NCBI RefSeq assembly: GCF_040833995.1
Contig: NZ_CP162137.1
Span: 434,001 to 498,000 of the forward strand
Direction: 5' to 3'
From: Leptospira sp. WS58.C1
GTDB lineage: Bacteria; Spirochaetota; Leptospiria; Leptospirales; Leptospiraceae
Length of the DNA stretch: 64,000 nucleotides
The notes beneath the pieces are model-generated. The model was given only the letters and a program-made list of their open reading frames with translations. It was not told the origin of the DNA and ran no database searches. Positions 36,713 to 45,224 of this stretch are shown one piece after another. A program made the translations under genes and the position numbers. Numbering within the stretch: the stretch's first letter is position 1; each line of letters starts with the position of its first letter.

Positions 36713-37357
36713 TTGTTTAGAAAAATATCTGTATTTCTTTTGTTCGCAATTCTCGTAGGGTGTAGCACTTACGGAAAAGTGATCATTATAAAGGATGATT
36801 TCAAAAAATCTCATATCATCACGATGAAAATGTGGAAATTGTCTAAAGAGGAAGATTCGTGGGCAAGATATAATACTATTTTTGATTTTTCAAGAGAGGT
36901 TAATGAAACAAAAATAAATCCAACAGTGGCAAGATTTAAGGTTACCGCAGAAGCGAATAGTCATCCTCTGGAGAGAAGCGGATTCATCAGAATTGGAGCT
37001 AAAGATTCAACTTTGGTCTTGGGAAACTTGGATTCTCAAGCGATCACTACATATAACACAAGCGTAACTACTACAACCACGGGAAATAATTCCACAGGGC
37101 ATTCCAGTTCCACTAGCTCGTTTGGCAAAAATCAATCTACAGAGACGAAGACCTCTATGAATACCACTAGTCGCACTCATAAGGAACTCACTGGGACATT
37201 TTTATTAACGAAAGAGCAAGAAGCTGAAATATTGGCTTCTGACTTTTTCGCTATAAGACTTTATTCTGGGACTAAGCCGATCACGATTTCATTTGCGGAA
37301 GATGATTTGGAGACTCTGAAAAAATTCCTAACTGCAAAACCGGAAGCCGGAAACTAA
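36713..37357 (+). CDS. Lipoprotein, tandem paralogue 2
   Basis: 214 residues if started at the TTG at 36713, which has GGAG 7 bases upstream and begins TTGTTTAG exactly like paralogue 1; an upstream ATG at 36611 would put 34 non-signal residues first. Lipobox AILVGC. It shares VIIIKDDFKKSHIITMKM, GFIRIGAKDSTLVLGNLDSQ, the Thr-rich centre and GTFLLTKEQEAEIL with its neighbour, so the pair arose by duplication. Unrecognised family. Confidence 0.75.
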   Translation: MFRKISVFLLFAILVGCSTYGKVIIIKDDFKKSHIITMKMWKLSKEEDSWARYNTIFDFSREVNETKINPTVARFKVTAEANSHPLERSGFIRIGAKDSTLVLGNLDSQAITTYNTSVTTTTTGNNSTGHSSSTSSFGKNQSTETKTSMNTTSRTHKELTGTFLLTKEQEAEILASDFFAIRLYSGTKPITISFAEDDLETLKKFLTAKPEAGN

Positions 37358-37369
37358 ACCTACCTAACG

Positions 37370-37396
37370 CGGGCCGACGTTATTAGTCGGTTCCCG
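37370..37396 (+). terminator. Possible terminator after the lipoprotein pair
   Basis: GGGCCGAC/GTCGG-TT-CCC stem around a GTTATTA loop (37371-37395). The T-tract is weak. Confidence 0.45.
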
Positions 37397-37480
37397 TATT
37401 CTCTCAATATTTTAATCGACTTCGCTTATTAATTTCTTGCCTAAGTGTAATTTAATTCGTCTCTTAAAACATCTTTTCAG

Positions 37481-37957
37481 ATGAAAGAGGCTTTTATGGA
37501 ATTTACGATTCGGCCGATCGCAAAGGTCTCGAACTCAAGATCAGAAATCCAGGACGATTACTGGGCGGAAATTGTTTCCGAGATCGAGTTAGAAGATAAT
37601 ATTCCCGCTGAGTCCTTGGATGGGATCGAAACATTCTCCCATTTAGAGATCATCTATATCTTTCATAAATCGATCGGATCGGAGCCTATATTAGGCAGCG
37701 AACACCCCAGAGAAAATAAAAAATGGCCAAAGGTAGGGATTTTTGTCCAAAGAAAGAAAAATCGTCCAAACCATCTAGGTTCTACGATCGTAGAACTTCT
37801 GAGAAGGGACGGCAAAAAACTTTTGGTAAAATATTTGGATGCGATAGATGGAACTCCTGTTGTGGATATTAAACCTGTGATGAGGGAATTCCTACCAATG
37901 TCTGGGATCACTCAGCCGGATTGGTCCAAAGAATTGATGATAAATTATTGGGAATAA
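37481..37957 (+). CDS. TrmO-like tRNA methyltransferase (TsaA/YaeB domain)
   Basis: 158 residues. IRPIAKVSNSRSEIQDDYWAEI at the start, FSHLEIIYIFHKS and the closing HLGSTIVELLRRDG and YLDAIDGTPVVDIKPVMREF follow the TsaA/YaeB domain, which methylates N6-threonylcarbamoyladenosine-37 in tRNA with S-adenosylmethionine. In this copy the typical RPNxIGLS motif reads RPNHLGST. A variant PADR-like use for other substrates in some bacteria is possible. The start could also be the Met six residues in (MEFTIRP). Confidence 0.75.
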   Translation: MKEAFMEFTIRPIAKVSNSRSEIQDDYWAEIVSEIELEDNIPAESLDGIETFSHLEIIYIFHKSIGSEPILGSEHPRENKKWPKVGIFVQRKKNRPNHLGSTIVELLRRDGKKLLVKYLDAIDGTPVVDIKPVMREFLPMSGITQPDWSKELMINYWE

Positions 37958-38008
37958 TTCCTTCGAATTGGATTGACTGGGACTTGATTTCCCTTAGTTT
38001 TTTCGGCC

Positions 38009-39184
38009 ATGGTTTCCATGAGTCGAAAAACGTTTCTGAAATCCGGTATTCGTTTCGGAATCTTTCTATCTGCTTCTCAAGTTTTACAGTATTGTAAAAC
38101 TTCTCCTAATGATAGATATGATTACGAAAGAAAAAATCCTTTCGATCCCGAATTTCTTTCCGAAAATATCTCTCCCATTCTGAAAGCGATCCGTATCGGG
38201 ATTACTGCTCCGAATCCACATAATGTTCAGCCTTGGAAATTCAAACTTATAGATGATTATTCTGCACTTTTGTATGTGGATGAAAAACGTTTATTAAAAG
38301 ATACGGATCCAACGTATCGGCAAATCCATATTGGCCAAGGTACCTTTTTAGAGAACTTAAGTTTAGGAATTCAGATATTGGGATATTCTGCAGAAGTTTC
38401 TCTTTTTCCGGATGGAAAATATACGATTGCGGACATAGGCAAAAAACCGATCGCTAAAATCGTTCTGATCAAACGAGATGATCTGGTCCAAAATCCCCTA
38501 TCGGAATTTATTTCGGAGAGATTAACTCGAAGAAGTATTTATGAAGGAGAAGATCTTACTTGGCAAGATTTTGAGAAGATTCGCAAAGACTCCGCAGTTT
38601 TGTATTCCGAACTGAAATTTGTTCCAAAAGCAGGATCAGAAAAATTGAGAAACCAATTGATCGCCGCTATGCAGGCGGAAACCGATACTTATAATACATA
38701 CGAAGAATCCAGAATTTGGTTTCGTTATAATGACGAAGAGATCGGAAAATTTAAAGACGGCCTTTCCCTTAGAGCGACAGGAGTTTCCGGTTTGAAATAT
38801 TACTTTGCTCGAAACTTTTTTTTAAAACCCGGAGCAGAAAGTTGGCATTCACCGGAAAATAAAAAAGCCGGGATGGATATGTTTACTTCTCAGGTAGAAA
38901 GTTCGAAAGGATTTATTTTTTTGAAAACGGATCATAACGAGATCATCGATTGGGTCCAGGCGGGAAGAGATTACCTTCGTCTTCAATTGGCTGCGACTAA
39001 AAACGGATTTTCTCTTCATCCATTGAGCCAAATACTACAAGAATATTCTGAAATGGATCTTCTCAGAAAAGAATTCGAAGCTAGTTTAAAACCTGGAGAA
39101 AAGATCCAAATGTTGGTTCGCTTGGGAAAAAGTGATTATCACTATTATAGTCCCAGAAGAGATCCGAAAGATTTTATCGTATAA
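38009..39184 (+). CDS. Acg-like nitroreductase with lipoprotein-type leader
   Basis: 391 residues (or from Met4). N-terminal SRKTFLKSGIRFGIF is Tat-like (RK in place of RR) and is followed by a Cys at VLQYC that could be a lipidation site. Then RIGITAPNPHNVQPWKFKLI, the flavin-binding start of nitroreductases of the Acg/Rv2032-like group, ERLTRRSIYEG, and DWVQAGRDYLRLQLAATKNGFSLHPLSQ read in two parts near the end. Probable FMN-binding oxidoreductase outside the cytoplasm; Acg of Mycobacterium is thought to bind FMN without activity. Preceded by TTGACT...TAGTTT as a possible promoter. Confidence 0.7.
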   Translation: MVSMSRKTFLKSGIRFGIFLSASQVLQYCKTSPNDRYDYERKNPFDPEFLSENISPILKAIRIGITAPNPHNVQPWKFKLIDDYSALLYVDEKRLLKDTDPTYRQIHIGQGTFLENLSLGIQILGYSAEVSLFPDGKYTIADIGKKPIAKIVLIKRDDLVQNPLSEFISERLTRRSIYEGEDLTWQDFEKIRKDSAVLYSELKFVPKAGSEKLRNQLIAAMQAETDTYNTYEESRIWFRYNDEEIGKFKDGLSLRATGVSGLKYYFARNFFLKPGAESWHSPENKKAGMDMFTSQVESSKGFIFLKTDHNEIIDWVQAGRDYLRLQLAATKNGFSLHPLSQILQEYSEMDLLRKEFEASLKPGEKIQMLVRLGKSDYHYYSPRRDPKDFIV

Positions 39185-39331
39185 ACGACTCGATGCGGAT
39201 AAAGTTCAAATTCGGAAAGTCTGAATAAATTAAAAACTTCCTTGGCTGAAAAAGTGATCACATTTTTATATTCTTTTAAAAATTTGGAATATAATAATGC
39301 GATCGCTTTAAAGGAACTTTTGTCGAAATAA

Positions 39332-39817
39332 ATGAATATACTCAAAAAAATTCTGTTCTGGTCCGGGGATCTTCTATTCCTACTCATTCCAATATGTATC
39401 GTTTTAGCAGAAACCGGAACCTGTACTCAAGGTGATGATAGTATTTTTCTTTTATTCACCCAGGTGTCTTTCGCAGTTTCTATGTTATGCCTTTTTTTAG
39501 TATGGTACGGAACTCCGTCCGGAGGATTGGTGGGACAGGCGCTTGTTACTTTTCCATTTTTGATCTGTTTGTATTTTTATCTAGCTTATATTCCCGTTTA
39601 TTTCGTATATTCTACATTACAAAATCAGGATTTATGTGTAGTGATCGTTTCTGATCTGACTTTATATAACACCGCTAATGTGGTCCAGAGTGGGACCACA
39701 AGTTTGTTTTCAAAAACCTACGCTATTTTAATGTTATTACCAGTTTTGGGCAGTTTTTTACCGGTTTATAAATTTTGGAAAGCTGGGTCCTTCTCCCAAA
39801 AGGAAAAGAAGAAGTAG
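39332..39817 (+). CDS. Small integral membrane protein, unknown
   Basis: 161 residues with four hydrophobic segments (about 9-26, 36-60, 68-92 and 131-150), and a pair of Cys in the first outer loop (ETGTCTQGDD). No family recognised. A weak ribosome binding site (AAGGAAC) lies 14 bases upstream. Confidence 0.6.
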   Translation: MNILKKILFWSGDLLFLLIPICIVLAETGTCTQGDDSIFLLFTQVSFAVSMLCLFLVWYGTPSGGLVGQALVTFPFLICLYFYLAYIPVYFVYSTLQNQDLCVVIVSDLTLYNTANVVQSGTTSLFSKTYAILMLLPVLGSFLPVYKFWKAGSFSQKEKKK

Positions 39818-39946
39818 ATAATTTTCTCCGTCAAGGTGACGAAATTTAGTCGGAATTTTTTCTAAATTCTCACGAAGAAATGGAAAGATTCCGTGGATTT
39901 TTTATCGTCAAACAGTGATAACACTAATTTTCCAATGGAGAAAAGA

Positions 39947-40981
39947 ATGAATCGCAATCCCTTATGGGTCCCTCTGGCAACTTTGCTAGTCTCCAGCGCT
40001 ATTCTCGCTCAAACTTCACCAAGCACAACCGCTCCTAAGTCCACTATTCCTAAGGCGGAGACTACGAAACCGTCCGCTACAGATAGAGAATCGTCTTCCG
40101 GAGAAAAACCGGATCTATATATCAATTCCCAATCTTCCTTCGAGTTTAACTCCAAGGATGAAGGCTCCACTGTGGATTACATCGAATATAAGATTGGATC
40201 GGGCGATTATAATAAATACGTTTCTTCTATTACATTGGTCAAGGAAGGTCTGACTAAGATCACGTATAGGGCGGTGGATAAGGCGGGAAACAAAGAGCCT
40301 GAAAAACATTTTAACGTTTTAGTCGATAATACTCCTCCTTCTACAAAGATCACTCCGAGTGCCGCACTTGTAGTTCATGAGAATACGAACTATGCCACAA
40401 AGGGTTTGACTTACTCTATTACCGCTCAGGATAACTTGGCCGGAGTTCAGGATATCAAAATTTCAATCAACGGCTCAGAGCCAAAAGTGTATGACGGTAA
40501 ACCGATACAGTTAGAAAAAGCAGGAGTGAATACTATTAAGTTTTCTGCAACCGATAAGTCCGGAAACTCTTCTACCGATTCCGTTTTGGCAGTAACGGTA
40601 GATCAAGAAAAACCTTTAGTAGAACTTTTCGGGTCTGCACTTGTGACCGTAAAAGATAAAATTTTCGTAAAAAGCGGGAATACTTTTACCATCAAGGCTT
40701 CCGACACATTATCAGGAATTAAACAGATCTTCTATAAATTGGATTCTGGAGAATGGAAAGCGTATTCTGATCCCGTTTCCGTAGAAGCACAAGGGAATCA
40801 TACGATCGAAGCTAAATCAGTGGATTCGGTAGGTAACGAAAGTGAGGTCAAAAAGATCGCTTTTATAGTAGATACCACTCCTCCTGAAACTAAGATCCAA
40901 AAAGTGGATAACAAACCGAGCTCTCCTGTTCCGGCAGCTAAGCCTACAAGTTCTTCCAATTCACCAAGCACAGAAAATTAG
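39947..40981 (+). CDS. Secreted repeat protein with OmpL47-type domains
   Basis: 344 residues from the ATG at 39947 (GGAG 6 bases upstream). Signal peptide ending in ILAQTS, a Thr/Ser/Pro-rich stretch, then three repeats of about 95 residues. Each has a YxIGSGxYxxY or equivalent strand, a xxAVDKAGNxE turn (DKAGN, DKSGN, DSVGN) and a VDxTPP or VDQEKP start. These match the Ig-like OmpL47-type repeats of leptospiral outer-surface proteins. The C-terminus is again Ser/Pro-rich. Probable surface protein, possibly binding host or matrix components (inference from OmpL47). Convergent with a similar protein. Confidence 0.8.
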   Translation: MNRNPLWVPLATLLVSSAILAQTSPSTTAPKSTIPKAETTKPSATDRESSSGEKPDLYINSQSSFEFNSKDEGSTVDYIEYKIGSGDYNKYVSSITLVKEGLTKITYRAVDKAGNKEPEKHFNVLVDNTPPSTKITPSAALVVHENTNYATKGLTYSITAQDNLAGVQDIKISINGSEPKVYDGKPIQLEKAGVNTIKFSATDKSGNSSTDSVLAVTVDQEKPLVELFGSALVTVKDKIFVKSGNTFTIKASDTLSGIKQIFYKLDSGEWKAYSDPVSVEAQGNHTIEAKSVDSVGNESEVKKIAFIVDTTPPETKIQKVDNKPSSPVPAAKPTSSSNSPSTEN

Positions 40982-40991
40982 AAACCGCCAA

Positions 40992-41030
40992 AAGGGATCT
41001 GCTAATAAAGCAGGTCCCTTCTTCTTTTTC
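40992..41030. terminator. Bidirectional terminator between the convergent repeat proteins
   Basis: AAGGGATCTGCT and AGCAGGTCCCTT pair (one G-U) around AATAA; a T-rich tract follows on the plus side. Confidence 0.8.
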
Positions 41031-41051
41031 TCTTAATAAAAATCTAATAAA

Positions 41052-42290
41052 CTAATTTTCCTGGAGTTCGGATCCGGTCTTTTGCCAGTTCGGCTTTAAT
41101 ACGTTCACTTTGATCTTGTACTCCGCTTGGTTTCCAACTCTGTCCGAAGTATAAACCGTAACCGTATGAATTCCCTTATTGAATCCTATCGGATTTTGAT
41201 ATGGTAGAACCGCGGTATCGTCTATCTTATATTCCAATTTGAAAATCCCTGATCCGGTTCCCGGATCTTCGCAACGGATCGTGATCAACCCGTTTTCCTT
41301 TAAATAATAGATACCGTCTTCTCGGAGTTTACCTTCCGACGGAGCAAATACGCATACTGGATGTTTTGCATCTATCAATAAGGGTATCTCCGATTGGATA
41401 TAATTTCCCGCCTTATCATTTGCTTCCCAACGAAGAATAGAAAGACCATCTATACCTAGGGAAGATATTTTGATCGGCTTCTTAGCTTCCTCTCCGGATA
41501 GAGTTAGATTTACTTCCGCTCCGCTTCCGTCTCTTGCGGTAAGGTTGATAGTGATCTCTTCCAATCCGGAACCTTCTTCAGTAACTTGTAATGTAAGTTC
41601 CGCTCCGGATTTGATCTCTATCAGACCAGATTGCCCCTTTTTCTCTCCGATTAAACGGACCTGGGGGGCAGTGGTGTCTTTCAGATACTTTGTCTTTTTA
41701 GGCGTTTCTTTATTTCCTAATATATCTTCTGAATAAAATTCCACCTCGTTCCAACCTTCTTGGGAAAGGGAAATGGAACCTTCATACTTTTGCCATTCGC
41801 CTCCGTTCACTCTATAATAAGTTGAGACAGGAACTTGTTTTTGAGAATTTGGAGATCCCATCGAATTGGAAGAAGGTCCGCCGGTTTTAGGATCGCCGAG
41901 CGAGATCCGTAATTCCTCGGAAGAAGCAACGACTGTAGAAGGTCTTTCCACCTTAACTTTCGGAGCCGCGGCGAATTTTTCCGATAAGGAAATGATAGGA
42001 GAAGAAACTCCTCTTACCCCGTCCACATTGATCCCGACTACACGCACGTAAAATTTGGAATCTTGTGAATTAAATTCGTAACGGAAGTTTTTGGTCTTAT
42101 AAAAATGGTGGACTCTTAAAAATTCCCGGTCTTCCGAAAGTTCGATCAGATAACTTTCGGCTCCTTGGCTGGGTTTCCAACGAAGGCTCACCCGTTGTTG
42201 TTCGGAAAACGTTTCTCCCGGGAGAAAAAGCAGAAAAGATAATAAAAATGAAAATTTTAATTTTATAATATTCTGATCCAGAATTCTCAC
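41052..42290 (-). CDS. Secreted Ig-like/OmpL47-type repeat protein
   Basis: 412 residues. Signal peptide ending near FSEQQ, then a fibronectin-III-like first domain (RWKPSQGAESYLIELSED), a Pro/Ser linker and three OmpL47/Ig-like modules marked by SEDILGNKETP, EANDKAGNYIQSE and TSDRVGNQAEY. So it shares the module type of the convergent gene at 40-41 kb with different surroundings. It overlaps the LysM-FecR gene by 4 bp and is translationally coupled to it, which suggests a joint envelope function. Confidence 0.75.
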   Translation of the reverse strand: MRILDQNIIKLKFSFLLSFLLFLPGETFSEQQRVSLRWKPSQGAESYLIELSEDREFLRVHHFYKTKNFRYEFNSQDSKFYVRVVGINVDGVRGVSSPIISLSEKFAAAPKVKVERPSTVVASSEELRISLGDPKTGGPSSNSMGSPNSQKQVPVSTYYRVNGGEWQKYEGSISLSQEGWNEVEFYSEDILGNKETPKKTKYLKDTTAPQVRLIGEKKGQSGLIEIKSGAELTLQVTEEGSGLEEITINLTARDGSGAEVNLTLSGEEAKKPIKISSLGIDGLSILRWEANDKAGNYIQSEIPLLIDAKHPVCVFAPSEGKLREDGIYYLKENGLITIRCEDPGTGSGIFKLEYKIDDTAVLPYQNPIGFNKGIHTVTVYTSDRVGNQAEYKIKVNVLKPNWQKTGSELQEN

Positions 42291-43186
42291 TCTAACTCAA
42301 CCTTCTCGGGAAGTTTTTCCGGTTTGGAAGGAGCCTGTCCTTTGACCACGGTAGTACCGAATCCCGCTGGGACTGCTACCGTTTTTCCTTCCGCAGAGAC
42401 TTCTAATTCTCCTTTGTAACATCCCACCATAGTGTTCTCCGGATCAGGAGCGTTTACGTATAATTCTGTTCCTCTCACTCCGACTACCGCTGTAGGAGTT
42501 ACAACCATAAATTTGCGGGTATCGTCACCCGGTTTTTTAGGAGGGACCTTGGCTTCCAGATAGCCTGACTTGAGTTCCAGAATCCCTCCATCTTTATTCA
42601 GTTTGTATTCTGAAATGGATTCCGAACTTGTTTTTACGATCTTAGTTAAGGTTTTTTCTCTTAACTCTACTACGGTTCCGTTTTTAGTGAAGATAATTTT
42701 GGAAGAAGAGGCTTGCCCTGTCTGAATCCAATCGTCCATATTCAATAACTGGTCCTTGGAAAGTTTGGACCAGCTTGCAGGAAGTCCTGTCGGAGTAAAA
42801 TCTCTGGAGAATTGAACTTGGCCTTTTTGGAAATCTGCGACTGCCACAGGACCTGCATTCGGTTTGATAATTTCTCCGGTTGCAGAGATGGTATCTTTTC
42901 TTAAGAACCCAGGGATCAAAAGTGTAGTTCCTTCTCTAATCAAGGAAGGATTTGGAATTTCATTATATTTTAATAATTCTTTCCAGTTTCTCGGATCTTG
43001 TAGGAATTCCTTAGCGATCTTGGATAAGGTATCATTCTTTTTTACCTTGTATTCGAAAACGTCTTCTTGAACTCCTTTTTTAGGTTCTGCGAGTAAACCG
43101 ATCAAAGAAACGGAAATGAGTAAGATTGCAAAAATATGAAAAAGTTTGGATCGAGAGATCGAAAAAGGGAAATTCTGGAAGGCCAT
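42287..43186 (-). CDS. LysM and FecR-domain envelope protein
   Basis: 299 residues. A signal peptide or anchor (LFHIFAILLISVSLIGLLAE) is followed by a LysM domain at about 44-95 (YKVKKNDTLSKIAKEF and LIREGTTLLIPGF), which binds peptidoglycan, and by a FecR-type beta-helix domain (about 165-285) ending FMVVTPTAVVGVRGTELYV and VAVPAGFGTTVVKG. In Leptospira such proteins are common, and FecR here is probably structural, not an anti-sigma link. Coupled to the downstream repeat protein. Confidence 0.85.
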   Translation of the reverse strand: MAFQNFPFSISRSKLFHIFAILLISVSLIGLLAEPKKGVQEDVFEYKVKKNDTLSKIAKEFLQDPRNWKELLKYNEIPNPSLIREGTTLLIPGFLRKDTISATGEIIKPNAGPVAVADFQKGQVQFSRDFTPTGLPASWSKLSKDQLLNMDDWIQTGQASSSKIIFTKNGTVVELREKTLTKIVKTSSESISEYKLNKDGGILELKSGYLEAKVPPKKPGDDTRKFMVVTPTAVVGVRGTELYVNAPDPENTMVGCYKGELEVSAEGKTVAVPAGFGTTVVKGQAPSKPEKLPEKVELE

Positions 43187-43362
43187 AGATTATCCTGGAA
43201 ACTAGTTCTATTCTATCATTAGAAGAGAATCTTTTGGGAATTCCAACAAAATACGCTGCTTAGGTGAAAAAGGAGATGCAAGAATCAGGCGGAATTTCGT
43301 GGAAAATGATTGCCTAATTTTCCGAAAATCCAATGATTTGAGCCTCATTTCGGATATCGTAA

Positions 43363-44061
43363 ATGTCTCCTCATCTTCCACCATTTGTTCCCATTGTTTT
43401 CGGTTCTACGGTATTTGCCATTTTGGGATATTTTTTCTCTCTTGTACTAGGCTCTCGAAAAAATTGGATCGGTTCTTCTTTAATCCTATTAGCGTTGGCT
43501 GTCTGGCTTTTGTTGCAAGCTGTCTTAAGTTGGTCCGGATTTTATTTGGTAACGGACTCTTTTCCTCCCAGATTTTTTTGTATGGTGGTTCCTCCGATCT
43601 TGTTCTTAGTTTTACTTTTTATTTTTCCGTCTAGCAGGGCTTGGATGGACCAGATCCCAGGGGAGAATTTACTCTACTTACATCTGGCAAGGATACCCGT
43701 GGAGCTTGTTTTATACTGGCTGGCAATGTACGGTTTGGTGCCCGTCAATATGACGTTTGCAGGTTGGAATTTCGATATTCTAATCGGATTAACCGCACCG
43801 ATCGCGGCCTATTTCATTTTAAATAAACCTACTTCTTCTAAAAATTGGATTTTGTTTTGGAATCTAATTGGCCTTTTATTTTTATTGAATATAGTGATCC
43901 TGGGGATCTTATCCGCACCGGGGCCATTTCAAAAATTGTCCTTTGATATACCGAACAGAGCGATTCTCCAATTTCCATACGTATGGCTGCCTTCTTTTAT
44001 AGTTCCTTCCGTTCTATTCGCTCATTTTGTTTCCATTCGAAGAAGAATTGTCGCAGAATAA
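43363..44061 (+). CDS. Integral membrane protein, unknown
   Basis: 232 residues with seven predicted transmembrane segments. Only short charged loops (SRKNWIG, SSRAWMDQIPGE). No family recognised; the overall seven-span layout recalls small sensors or transport subunits but nothing more can be said. A TTG-started lipoprotein follows 2 bp after the stop, so the two are co-transcribed. No Shine-Dalgarno site is seen. Confidence 0.65.
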   Translation: MSPHLPPFVPIVFGSTVFAILGYFFSLVLGSRKNWIGSSLILLALAVWLLLQAVLSWSGFYLVTDSFPPRFFCMVVPPILFLVLLFIFPSSRAWMDQIPGENLLYLHLARIPVELVLYWLAMYGLVPVNMTFAGWNFDILIGLTAPIAAYFILNKPTSSKNWILFWNLIGLLFLLNIVILGILSAPGPFQKLSFDIPNRAILQFPYVWLPSFIVPSVLFAHFVSIRRRIVAE

Positions 44062-44063
44062 CT

Positions 44064-44966
44064 TTGTATCTTACTTTCGGAAAATCATATTCTAAAATAG
44101 TAATTTCTATTATTTGCATGTTCCTGTTTGGTTCTTGTTTTCCGGATATGGTCCGCAAAAAAAGAACTGAGAACGAATGGTTTAAATTAGAGAAGGTTTA
44201 TTACAAAACGGAACCTAGGAAAATCGAGATCTTTCTAAAAGGTACCGTAAAAAATCCGTCTTTAGCGAGTTTGGAAGCATTCGAATTAAATGAAAATTCT
44301 TCCGATACTTTATTGTTTCAGCACGAAAAACCGCTTACAGTAGGCTCTGTTCTTTTAAGATTTAATGTAGAAGTTCCGGAGAACAAGGATTGGATCCGAA
44401 AAGTCGGGACCACTCGTAAATGGATAGCAATCGTTTTAAAAAACGATAATGGACAGATCACTCATCTGCAAACTGAAATTTCTATCCACGAATCGGATAA
44501 GAAACAATTTAGAAAAGATCTTTCTTTGGAGGCCGAAGGAGAGTTCATTCGTTTGGACGGAAGAGAATGGAAATTGGTTTCCGATGTGGATAGGATGGAT
44601 CAGGCATTATTGCAATATATTCCTAAACAGGAGTCTCTATTGTTTTGGAGCGAGATGCTTTCCATTCATATTTATAAGGTGAGAGTCTCTTCCCCTACTG
44701 AAATTTATTCGCTGTTGGAATCCGGTAAGAAGAAAGAATGTCCGAATATTCTTTGGAGCCTGGAATCGGAGAAATCCGGAAAAATTTCTTATTCTTGGGA
44801 ACATTCCGGTTGTGGTAAACAACCTACTTCTTCTCAGGTTTCCAAATTGTACAGAGGAGAATTCGGAATTTATAATATTCGTTACGATAAAAGAGGGAAA
44901 ATAGGGCCGGAAGATAAAACACACTGGTCCGAATTGTTGGATCGCCTACCTTCAAAGTTGGACTGA
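44064..44966 (+). CDS. Lipoprotein, unknown
   Basis: 300 residues from the TTG at 44064, 2 bp after the previous stop; an in-frame ATG at 43983 lies inside the upstream gene. Signal peptide with the lipobox MFLFGSC. The mature part shows two beta-rich halves, with LEKVYYKTEPRKIEIFLKG and KIGPEDKTHWSELLDRL near the end. No family recognised. Two later Cys (ECPNILW and SGCGKQ) may form a disulfide. Confidence 0.6.
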   Translation: MYLTFGKSYSKIVISIICMFLFGSCFPDMVRKKRTENEWFKLEKVYYKTEPRKIEIFLKGTVKNPSLASLEAFELNENSSDTLLFQHEKPLTVGSVLLRFNVEVPENKDWIRKVGTTRKWIAIVLKNDNGQITHLQTEISIHESDKKQFRKDLSLEAEGEFIRLDGREWKLVSDVDRMDQALLQYIPKQESLLFWSEMLSIHIYKVRVSSPTEIYSLLESGKKKECPNILWSLESEKSGKISYSWEHSGCGKQPTSSQVSKLYRGEFGIYNIRYDKRGKIGPEDKTHWSELLDRLPSKLD

Positions 44967-45135
44967 AATTTTTAGATCATACCGCGAGGGATCGAGCCGG
45001 GGTCAAAAAATCGCGGAAGAGATTTTTTGACCGGAGGTGAGAGCCCGGTCCGAGCAAATCAAGGACGCGGCCAAGGCTAAAAAATACGGTCTTTTGTTGG
45101 AATTCCAACATATCGAAAGGGGATTTTTTGCCTTG
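44967..45135. repeat. Structured intergenic element with nested hairpins
   Basis: GGTCAAAAAATC (45001-45012) pairs perfectly with GATTTTTTGACC (45021-45032). A second unit has arms CAAGGC-T-AAAAAAT (45072-45085) and ATTTTTTGCCTTG (45123-45135) around a perfect 16-bp palindrome (45095-45110, TGTTGGAATTCCAACA). The ATTTTTTGCC end also occurs in the element at 17.15 kb. No gene is seen. Confidence 0.6.
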
Positions 45136-45160
45136 ACCAAGATCCGGAGAAGTCCAAATG

Positions 45161-45186
45161 ATGTAATTACACATGTGTAATTACAT
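45161..45186 (+). promoter_or_regulatory. 26-bp perfect palindrome, probable MarR operator
   Basis: Two 10-mers TGTAATTACA, each itself palindromic, are separated by CATG, flanked by A and T. The site lies 39 bases before the thioesterase start and is large enough for one MarR dimer pair. The encoded MarR protein lies in the same run, so autoregulation is likely (inference). Confidence 0.7.
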
Positions 45187-45224
45187 ATATGCAAGTGCAC
45201 ATTAATTCTCTTAGGAGATTCTGT

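Noticed and set aside
43299..43634. Alternative plus-strand frame overlapping the start of the seven-span membrane protein
   Set aside because: The product is Cys/Phe-rich with no family; the membrane protein frame has regular transmembrane segments.
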